A stretch of DNA of 23,505 nucleotides from Clostridium sp. CAG:768. GTDB lineage: Bacteria > Cyanobacteriota > Vampirovibrionia > Gastranaerophilales > Gastranaerophilaceae. This document shows, piece after piece, positions 5,952 to 11,156 of this stretch. A program made the position numbers and the translations under genes. The notes below the pieces were generated by a model that saw only the letters and a list, made by a program, of their open reading frames with translations, was not told the DNA's origin and made no database searches. How positions within the stretch are numbered: position 1 is the stretch's first letter; each line of letters opens with the position of its first letter. The stretch is from positions 55,829 to 79,333 of the forward strand of contig FR899627.1 in NCBI GenBank assembly GCA_000437435.1, read 5' to 3'.

Positions 5952-6536
5952 ATGAAAAAATTTTTTTTAATACTAAGCTTATTTTTATCAATTGGATTTG
6001 TTCAAGCAGAAGAATTACCAAATATTCAAGTTGATCTACGAGATTACCATGGGATTATAGTCCCAACTGGGACATTCATTCCAGTTATGAATACTCAGGA
6101 AATTTCGACACAAACTTGTTCTGAAGGATACAAAGTTAAATTTATAGCAACAAATGACTTATACATGCATGATACCAACATTATTCCAAAAGATACAGTC
6201 TTTTTTGGATATATAGAAAAAATAAATGCACCTGTAGTTGGAACAAATGCAGCAATGAAAATTAGAATAAGCAAAATGATTTATTCTGACGGATACGAAA
6301 CCCCAATAAGAGGCTATTTATACACATCAAATAACAACCTCTTTGGCGGAGAAATGTCAGAGCCAGTAAAATATATAAAAATGGCTCAAAGACAACAAAT
6401 AATTAAAAGAACAACTATACAATTACGACCATCAGCAGAAAGGAAAATGGGTAGCCATACAACGATTCCTACAGGGTCTAATGAGATAATTATACTAACT
6501 TCTCCCGCTTGGATAACTCATACCGTAACAAATTGA
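5952..6536 (+). CDS. Secreted VirB10/TrbI-like beta-domain protein, first of a tandem pair
   Basis: A 194-residue exported protein. Residues 1-19 are a signal peptide (K-K-F-F-L-I-L-S-L-F-L ... V-Q-A). The body carries I-V-P-T-G-T-F-I-P-V (36-45), I-I-P-K-D-T-V-F-F-G-Y-I-E-K-I (77-91), K-I-R-I-S-K-M-I-Y-S-D-G-Y-E-T-P-I (103-119) and near the C-terminus T-I-P-T-G-S-N-E-I-I-I-L-T-S-P (171-185). The order (pro-rich entry strand, 'I-P-x-G/D-x-x-x-x-G', then a 'P-I' strand) recalls the C-terminal beta-barrel of VirB10/TrbI channel proteins, and the following gene product aligns along its whole length. Other type IV secretion genes are absent, so a direct secretion role is not implied. Its neighbours suggest an envelope role with the TonB system. 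Initiation is probably leaderless. Confidence 0.6.
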   Translation: MKKFFLILSLFLSIGFVQAEELPNIQVDLRDYHGIIVPTGTFIPVMNTQEISTQTCSEGYKVKFIATNDLYMHDTNIIPKDTVFFGYIEKINAPVVGTNAAMKIRISKMIYSDGYETPIRGYLYTSNNNLFGGEMSEPVKYIKMAQRQQIIKRTTIQLRPSAERKMGSHTTIPTGSNEIIILTSPAWITHTVTN

Positions 6537-6561
6537 CTTAAAATAACTTATAAAATAAAAT
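6533..6561 (+). promoter_or_regulatory. Promoter of the second VirB10-like gene
   Basis: TTGACT (6533-6538), a 17-nt spacer and TAAAAT (6556-6561). The -35 overlaps the stop codon of the preceding gene. The predicted leader is about 26 nt and includes GAAAGG before the ATG at 6594. Confidence 0.55.
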
Positions 6562-6593
6562 ATAAATTAATAAAATAAGAAGAAAGGCAAATT

Positions 6594-7340
6594 ATGAAAA
6601 AAACATTTGGATTATTTATGACAACTGCATTGCTTTTATCAACAAGCATTTCTTATGCAGCACCAAACTTTGGTTATAGCCAAAATAACCCAGCACCTTC
6701 ATATCAGCAGAATTATTACCCAACTCAAACCGTAAGCGGTAATCAAACTCTAAAAGGTAGTGTAGTTACAGTTCCAGCTGGGCAAAAAATACCTGCAGTA
6801 GTTACAACACCTTTAAATTCTGCAAATTTAACATTAGGGCAAAATGTAACATTAGCACTAGGCTCAGATTTTTACTATAACGGGAATTTAATTGCACCTG
6901 CTGGCAGCTCAATTACAGGATCTGTACTTGAAGTTTCAAAAGCAAAACATGGAAGTATGAATGGTAAATTATTAGTAAGATTTACCCAAATAGTAACCCC
7001 ATATGGCATTCAAATTCCAATTTCTGCAGTAATAAAAACAAACGACAATACTGGAGTTCTAATTGGCGGAACAAAAATGGATGTAGCTAAAGATTATGGT
7101 AAAGATTTAGCAGTTGGAGCAGGAGCAGGAGCTCTTGCAGGAGTAATTATATCTCCACTTGCAGGCGGAGATATCGGCAAAGGGACAGCACTTGCAACAG
7201 CAGTAGGAGCAGGCGGCGGACTTGTAAAATCAATTTGGGACAAAGGAAACGATGTTGAAATTCCTGCAAACTCTGCAATTGAATTAGTACTTACCCAACC
7301 GATTACTGTAAATCCAACAATGTTTAACAACAATTATTAG
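6594..7340 (+). CDS. Secreted VirB10/TrbI-like protein with a glycine-zipper segment
   Basis: A 248-residue paralogue of the preceding gene. Signal peptide at residues 1-22 (T-F-G-L-F-M-T-T-A-L-L-L ... S-Y-A), then a Pro/Gln/Tyr-rich linker to about 50. The shared domain has V-T-V-P-A-G-Q-K-I-P-A-V (58-69), L-I-A-P-A-G-S-S-I-T-G-S-V (99-111), K-L-L-V-R-F-T-Q-I-V-T-P-Y-G-I-Q-I-P-I (125-143) and, at the end, E-I-P-A-N-S-A-I-E-L-V-L-T-Q-P (222-236). Between the last two it has an insertion absent from its neighbour: a small-residue, Gly/Ala-rich stretch (about 173-214, A-V-G-A-G-A-G-A-L-A-G) like the glycine zippers of membrane-inserting outer-membrane proteins. The ATG has GAAAGG upstream. It may form an oligomer in the outer membrane; this is an inference from sequence style and from the TonB genes that follow. 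Confidence 0.6.
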   Translation: MKKTFGLFMTTALLLSTSISYAAPNFGYSQNNPAPSYQQNYYPTQTVSGNQTLKGSVVTVPAGQKIPAVVTTPLNSANLTLGQNVTLALGSDFYYNGNLIAPAGSSITGSVLEVSKAKHGSMNGKLLVRFTQIVTPYGIQIPISAVIKTNDNTGVLIGGTKMDVAKDYGKDLAVGAGAGALAGVIISPLAGGDIGKGTALATAVGAGGGLVKSIWDKGNDVEIPANSAIELVLTQPITVNPTMFNNNY

Positions 7341-7351
7341 TACATCGGGTA

Positions 7352-7383
7352 ATAATTTTATTTTTGTTTTAAAATAAAATTAT
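7352..7383. repeat. 13-bp perfect A/T inverted repeat upstream of the TonB-like gene
   Basis: ATAATTTTATTTT (7352-7364) and AAAATAAAATTAT (7371-7383) are exact complements around a 6-nt loop. With no G-C pairs and no following U run it is a poor terminator. It could be a regulator site or AT-rich promoter DNA for the TonB operon. Confidence 0.35.
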
Positions 7384-7402
7384 AAAGCGATTAGATAAAG
7401 AT

Positions 7403-7439
7403 AGGGGAGCATACGGGAAATAACCGTATAAAAGAAATA
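7403..7439 (+). promoter_or_regulatory. Shine-Dalgarno, hairpin, start-codon arrangement of the TonB-like gene
   Basis: AGGGGAG (7403-7409) is the only good ribosome-binding sequence but lies 30 nt before the ATG at 7440. Between them ATACGG (7411-7416) pairs with CCGTAT (7424-7429) around a 7-nt loop. Folding removes 19 nt and brings the Shine-Dalgarno to an effective spacing of about 11 nt. The same layout recurs before the first ExbD gene. Confidence 0.5.
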
Positions 7440-8630
7440 ATGTCACTATTAGGGAAATATACAGATAATTTTTTAGAAGATGAACTTGAAGAACAATCAA
7501 GTTATACAACACCTGCAGTCTTAAAAGATGATGAAGACATAAGCTTAAAAAAATCAATTTTGATTTCAGCAATTCTTCACCCGACTGCAATAGGTGTATG
7601 GACATTAGTATTGTTAATTTTGTCATTTATGGGGATTACATTCAAGATTTTTGAAAAACCAAAACCTAAAGTAAATGATATAGAATTTGTACTAGTAGAT
7701 AAAGAAGAAACTCCTATAAATAAGAAAACACCATATCGTGCAGATATCAATTCGCGTGCTGGCGGACACCACGATCCAAATAGAAAAGTGTCAATGCCAT
7801 CACCATCACCAGGAGCACCTCAACAATCTGCCAAACCTGCTCCTGCCAAAGCTGCTCCTAAAAAACAAGCAGCACCACAAAATCCTTTACAAAAAATTGT
7901 AAAACAAGTAACCCAGCAAGTTCAACCTGCACCAGCTCCTAAAAAGGCAGCTAGTCAGCCAGCTCCTGGGCCAAAGGCTCCACAGGTTGCAAAACCTGCA
8001 CCACCAACTGCACGACCATCTTTAAAGCCACCAACAACCCCAAGACCAACTGCTAAACCATCTTCAGCATTTACAGTACCGGTCCCAAAAGGAGGTACAG
8101 GTAGTGGAAGATATTCTACAGGTCCAATCAGTGGTTCTGGCACATCTGCTAAAGGCGGAGGTGGTGGAGGAAGTTCTTCATCTGGTAGTGGCAGATACGC
8201 ACCTGCTCCATCATTAGCACCAACTGGCGGTTCAGGCAGTAAACTTGCTAAAGGCGGTGGAGGCGGTACTGGCGGATATGGAAATCCTGGACCTGGAAAT
8301 CCAAACGGCAGACCAGGAATTGATGCAATTAGGGAACCAGATTTTGGTCCATACATGAGAGAATTACAAAGACGTATCAAAATGAACTGGGATCCGCCAA
8401 AAGGAAATGAAAGTAAAAGAGTTGTATTACTGTTCAAAATTGCAAAAGACGGAAGATTATTATCTTGTAGCGTATTCAAATCGTCAGGACTTCCAGGAGC
8501 TGACAAAGCAGCAATAAACGCAGTACAAGCAACAGCACCTTTCAGACCACTTCCTGCAGAATTCAAAGGACAAAGTATTGATATCCAATTTACATTTGAC
8601 TACAACGTATTTGGAGCATCAGGATACTAA
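7440..8630 (+). CDS. TonB/TolA-like energy-transducing protein
   Basis: A 396-residue inner-membrane protein that would carry proton-motive energy from the ExbB/ExbD channel (next genes) across the periplasm. Residues 1-38 are cytoplasmic and acidic. One membrane helix spans about 39-64 and contains S43-x3-H47, matching the S-x3-H motif that TonB needs to couple to ExbB/D. Residues 117-210 are Pro/Ala/Lys-rich and 216-292 Gly/Ser-rich, together a long flexible spacer. Residues 300-390 form a TonB C-terminal domain: Y-M-R-E-L-Q-R-R-I-K-M-N-W-D-P-P, V-V-L-L-F-K-I-A-K-D-G-R-L, K-S-S-G, D-K-A-A-I-N-A-V, A-P-F-R-P-L-P. That domain is equally like TolA, and no TonB-dependent receptor or Pal is in view, so TonB versus TolA is open. 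An antisense frame over the Gly/Pro region (7955-8566) is a shadow. Confidence 0.88.
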   Translation: MSLLGKYTDNFLEDELEEQSSYTTPAVLKDDEDISLKKSILISAILHPTAIGVWTLVLLILSFMGITFKIFEKPKPKVNDIEFVLVDKEETPINKKTPYRADINSRAGGHHDPNRKVSMPSPSPGAPQQSAKPAPAKAAPKKQAAPQNPLQKIVKQVTQQVQPAPAPKKAASQPAPGPKAPQVAKPAPPTARPSLKPPTTPRPTAKPSSAFTVPVPKGGTGSGRYSTGPISGSGTSAKGGGGGGSSSSGSGRYAPAPSLAPTGGSGSKLAKGGGGGTGGYGNPGPGNPNGRPGIDAIREPDFGPYMRELQRRIKMNWDPPKGNESKRVVLLFKIAKDGRLLSCSVFKSSGLPGADKAAINAVQATAPFRPLPAEFKGQSIDIQFTFDYNVFGASGY

Positions 8631-8674
8631 AAAATAAAACGTAAATAATATTATGAAAAAAAGAGGATAAAATT

Positions 8675-9322
8675 ATGGAACTATTATGGAAATCAATTCA
8701 AATGGATTGGCCGGTATTATTACCTATTTTGGTATGTTCAATATTGGTAGTAGGTGTTGTTATTAACAGATTTTCTTATTACAAGAAAAACAAAAGAGAT
8801 GTTGTATTGTTTATTCCAAGATTACAAAAAGAACTTGTAAAAAACAATCTTGAAGGAGCGCAAAATCTTGCAATTCAATGCGGCGGTGTGATCGGAGAAG
8901 TAACAGAAGAAGCTGTTAGAATTTTTTCTGAACAAAAAAACGGATTTTCAAGATCATTTGATATCGCAGCATCATTAGCATCAAGAAAACTTGAAAGCCA
9001 TTTAACTATCTTAGGTACAATCGGTGGTGTAGCTCCATTTTTAGGTTTGTTTGGTACTGTTGTAAGAATTCTTTTCACATTCCAAGATTTAGCAGCTCAA
9101 GGTAACCAATCAGCAGCAGTTGCATCAGGTATTGCATCAGCATTGATTGCTACTGCATTCGGTCTTGGGGTTGCGATTGTTGCAGTTATTTTCTACAACT
9201 CATTCCAATCAATCGTAAAAAGATATGAAGATGACTTCCAATTAATCAAATTATTATTCTTAAGTTTTGTAGATTCTAACGATGAATCAACAACTCCAAG
9301 CAATGCAAACATTTCATTATAA
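8675..9322 (+). CDS. ExbB/TolQ/MotA-family proton channel subunit
   Basis: A 215-residue inner-membrane protein. Helix 1 is at about residues 12-32 (V-L-L-P-I-L-V-C-S-I-L-V-V-G-V-V), followed by a cytoplasmic stretch. Two helices contain the family signature: L-G-T-I-G-G-V-A-P-F-L-G-L-F-G-T-V (112-128) and I-A-S-A-L-I-A-T-A-F-G-L-G-V-A-I-V-A-V-I-F-Y (152-173). These correspond to the proton-path helices of ExbB and TolQ. It forms the pentameric channel around an ExbD dimer and drives the TonB-like protein encoded just upstream. The start at 8675 has AGAGGA at normal spacing, without the hairpin seen before its neighbours. The C-terminal tail (D-S-N-D-E-S-T-T-P-S-N) is short and polar. Confidence 0.9.
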   Translation: MELLWKSIQMDWPVLLPILVCSILVVGVVINRFSYYKKNKRDVVLFIPRLQKELVKNNLEGAQNLAIQCGGVIGEVTEEAVRIFSEQKNGFSRSFDIAASLASRKLESHLTILGTIGGVAPFLGLFGTVVRILFTFQDLAAQGNQSAAVASGIASALIATAFGLGVAIVAVIFYNSFQSIVKRYEDDFQLIKLLFLSFVDSNDESTTPSNANISL

Positions 9323-9326
9323 AAAG

Positions 9327-9370
9327 AAAGGAGATTACGGTAAAAATATTACCGTAAGCGACACAAGAAA
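9327..9370 (+). promoter_or_regulatory. Shine-Dalgarno, hairpin, start-codon arrangement of the first ExbD gene
   Basis: AAAGGAG (9327-9333) lies 37 nt before the ATG at 9371. In between, TTACGGTAA (9335-9343) and TTACCGTAA (9349-9357) are exact complements with a 5-nt AAATA loop. Folding leaves about 14 nt between Shine-Dalgarno and start. The core TACGG ... AATA ... CCGTA is shared with the hairpin at 7411-7429. Confidence 0.6.
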
Positions 9371-9826
9371 ATGGGAATGAAAACCAATAAAGGGAAAGAT
9401 GCCCTATTTACAGAGATAAATATAACTCCGTTGACAGATATTTTCTTAGTTCTGTTGATTATTATGATGGTTGTCGCACCGACTTTCCAATCAAATGACA
9501 GTTCTATTACTGTTCCTGAAATTAACAGCGGAATTTCCATTGAACAGAAAAACGCTACTGTTTCAGTTACAAAAGAAGGAAAAATGTATTTGAACGGAAC
9601 TCCTGTAACTGAAGATAATTTAACCAATGAATTAATTACACTGAAAGCTCAGCTTGAAAAACCTGAACTTGTTGTAAAAGCAGATGAAAGAGTTAAAAGT
9701 GCAAAAATTATGGAAATTATGAATTCAGCACAAGATGCAGAATATAAAAAACTAATAGTTGCAGGAGAACCTCTAAGTAAAAAAGAACAAAAAGATTTAG
9801 AAGAAAAATCAACCAGACGCAGGTAA
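9371..9826 (+). CDS. ExbD/TolR-family protein, first of two
   Basis: A 151-residue single-pass inner-membrane protein. Residues 14-38 contain F-T-E-I-N-I-T-P-L-T-D-I-F-L-V-L-L-I; D23 is the membrane aspartate that carries protons in ExbD/TolR. The periplasmic domain (about 45-125) has the usual K-M-Y-L-N-G-T-P-V-T and L-V-V-K-A-D-E-R-V motifs. Relative to its neighbour it has a charged C-terminal extension after residue 125 (P-L-S-K-K-E-Q-K-D-L-E-E-K-S-T-R-R-R). An alternative start two codons later (9377) is possible. Translation probably depends on the hairpin-spaced Shine-Dalgarno upstream. It should work with ExbB and the TonB-like protein of the same operon. Confidence 0.9.
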   Translation: MGMKTNKGKDALFTEINITPLTDIFLVLLIIMMVVAPTFQSNDSSITVPEINSGISIEQKNATVSVTKEGKMYLNGTPVTEDNLTNELITLKAQLEKPELVVKADERVKSAKIMEIMNSAQDAEYKKLIVAGEPLSKKEQKDLEEKSTRRR

Positions 9827-9831
9827 ATAAA

Positions 9832-10221
9832 ATGAGCAGAAATCGTGACACATTCAATGAAATAAATATAACACCTTTGACAGATATCTTTTTAGTTCTG
9901 TTAATCATTATGATGGTAATAGCTCCAATGCTTGATCAACAGGGACTTAATTTAACCGTTCCAGAAAATGTTGCTCAAGAACAACAGCAAAAAGAAACCA
10001 AAATTATGACAATAATGGTTGATGCTGGCGATAAATTCTATTTAGATGGGGCAGAAATTCCTGCTGATAAATTAGAAAGCACAATAAAATCCCAAGCTTC
10101 AAATTACCCTGACGGTTTGATGATTAGAACCGATGCGGATTCTTCTCACGGAGCAATGGTAAAAGTTATGGATAGTGCTAGAAATTCAGGTATTACTGCT
10201 ATTTCTGTTGATCAAATCTAA
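9832..10221 (+). CDS. ExbD/TolR-family protein, second of two
   Basis: A 129-residue protein whose first 35 residues nearly repeat those of the upstream ExbD. It has F-N-E-I-N-I-T-P-L-T-D-I-F-L-V-L-L-I, with the proton-carrying aspartate at D18, then a diverged periplasmic domain (K-F-Y-L-D-G-A-E-I-P, L-M-I-R-T-D-A-D-S). The strong identity confined to the membrane segment suggests an old tandem duplication under functional constraint there. Two ExbD paralogues next to one ExbB suggest either a heterodimer in one channel or two alternative channels. The ATG is 5 nt after the previous stop, so it is co-translated. Its stop overlaps the convergent small gene by 4 bp. Confidence 0.9.
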   Translation: MSRNRDTFNEINITPLTDIFLVLLIIMMVIAPMLDQQGLNLTVPENVAQEQQQKETKIMTIMVDAGDKFYLDGAEIPADKLESTIKSQASNYPDGLMIRTDADSSHGAMVKVMDSARNSGITAISVDQI

Positions 10222-10403
10222 ACATTCCAAGAAGGATTTTCTCCATCAGCTACTTCAAAGAATTTTTGCATTTTTTCAGCAACAGTTCTGTTATCATCAT
10301 CTTTGTGCGGGAAAATACTGTTGGGTTTAGTCATATCAACATTAGCCATTGTATCTAATTTGTTTACTTTTTCTTTAATAGTTTCAAAATTTATTATTTT
10401 CAT
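10218..10403 (-). CDS. Unknown 61-residue protein
   Basis: A short frame starting at an ATG with AGAGAGAG upstream. The product is soluble and charged (N-F-E-T-I-K-E-K-V-N-K-L-D-T-M, then H-K-D-D-D-N-R-T-V-A-E-K-M-Q-K-F-F-E-V-A). No family is recognised and no signal or membrane segment is seen. Support comes from the ribosome-binding site, the natural amino-acid composition and the tidy 4-bp convergent overlap with the second ExbD. The Shine-Dalgarno lies in the right-hand (3') arm of a long hairpin when read from the gene upstream (10458-11012), so translation may be controlled. Confidence 0.5.
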   Translation of the reverse strand: MKIINFETIKEKVNKLDTMANVDMTKPNSIFPHKDDDNRTVAEKMQKFFEVADGENPSWNV

Positions 10404-10406
10404 ATA

Positions 10407-10452
10407 AAATCTCTCTCTTGAATATATAAAAAATTTTTCAAAAGAGAGATTT
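10407..10452. repeat. 15-bp near-perfect hairpin between two minus-strand genes
   Basis: AAATCTCTCTCTTGA (10407-10421) and TCAAAAGAGAGATTT (10438-10452) pair with one mismatch around a 16-nt AT loop. On the minus transcript the 3' arm contains the AGAGAGAG Shine-Dalgarno of the 61-residue gene, followed by UUUUAUAUG, which includes its start codon. It can act as a weak terminator of the upstream gene or as a translational lid on the next one. Confidence 0.6.
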
Positions 10453-10457
10453 CAAAA

Positions 10458-11012
10458 TTATATATTTTTTTTACAATTCTTCAAATCTGCTTCTGCATAT
10501 AAATTATCTTGTTTAAGAGTATAATCAAAAGTCGGAGCCGTATACCTATTTTTTTTACGAATAATACCTAAATGTTTTAAAAAATCAAGGTTTGCATTTC
10601 TTTTATTATAAGGTATCTGTTTTTCTTTTTGGAAAGATTGAATAATTGCACCTTTTGGATAAATATTTTCTTCTAATATTGTTTTAAAAAATCCATTATT
10701 TTCGGAATGCGCTGTCCCATTTTTATCAACAGTTCTTAACTTTACTAATCTTGAACCATCTTTTTTATATTCTATTGTAACAATTCCAAAACGATATTCT
10801 TCTATAACTTTTTTAGGCTGATATACTCCTTTAAATTTTTTCAATATAGTTTTAATACAATCATTGTGAGGTCGTTGTCTTACAATTTCAATAGTATCAG
10901 GTTTACTCAATTTAGTAATACTTACTTTAGTGCCTGATTTTAAGATTGTATTAACGGTTGTTCCAATCGGAGCTGAATCAATTCTTGAAATTAATTTAGT
11001 TATAATTGCCAT
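10458..11012 (-). CDS. Unknown 184-residue basic protein
   Basis: No family is recognised. The start is placed at the ATG at 11012 because GAGGA lies at good spacing; the frame continues to 11054 only through a TTG with no ribosome-binding site. The protein begins M-A-I-I-T-K-L-I-S-R-I-D-S-A-P-I-G-T-T-V-N-T. It is Lys-rich and lacks hydrophobic segments. The middle (F-G-I-V-T-I-E-Y-K-K-D-G-S-R-L-V-K-L-R-T) reads as beta strands. The C-terminal third (N-A-N-L-D-F-L-K-H-L-G-I-I-R-K-K-N-R-Y) could be a winged-helix-like unit. It is transcribed alone or with the downstream 61-residue gene, divergent from ftsH. A nucleic-acid-binding role is conceivable from charge alone, but there is no motif to rest it on. 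Confidence 0.6.
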   Translation of the reverse strand: MAIITKLISRIDSAPIGTTVNTILKSGTKVSITKLSKPDTIEIVRQRPHNDCIKTILKKFKGVYQPKKVIEEYRFGIVTIEYKKDGSRLVKLRTVDKNGTAHSENNGFFKTILEENIYPKGAIIQSFQKEKQIPYNKRNANLDFLKHLGIIRKKNRYTAPTFDYTLKQDNLYAEADLKNCKKNI

Positions 11013-11115
11013 AAAAATTTTCCTCAAATTTTCTATTCTAAAAATAAAAGTCAAAAATAAATAATTTTGCTAATATGTTAACCTGTAATATATAGAATTT
11101 TTTGAATTTTTAAGT

Positions 11116-11121
11116 TATAAT
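11116..11121 (+). promoter_or_regulatory. Candidate -10 box for ftsH
   Basis: A perfect TATAAT lies about 35 nt before the ftsH start, giving a leader of about 29 nt with GAGAGG at 7 nt from the ATG. No convincing -35 is seen at normal spacing. Confidence 0.35.
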
Positions 11122-11156
11122 AAACTTACGTTTTAAAGAAAGTGAGAGGTCATCTA

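Noticed and set aside
7352..7383. Terminator between the second VirB10-like gene and the TonB-like gene
   Set aside because: The 13-bp stem has no G-C pair and no following U run, so it is unlikely to stop transcription; kept only as an inverted repeat.
7955..8566. Minus-strand 203-residue Pro/Gly-rich frame
   Set aside because: It is the reverse complement of the Gly/Ser/Pro-rich spacer and C-terminal domain of the TonB-like gene, where biased codons leave the opposite strand open.
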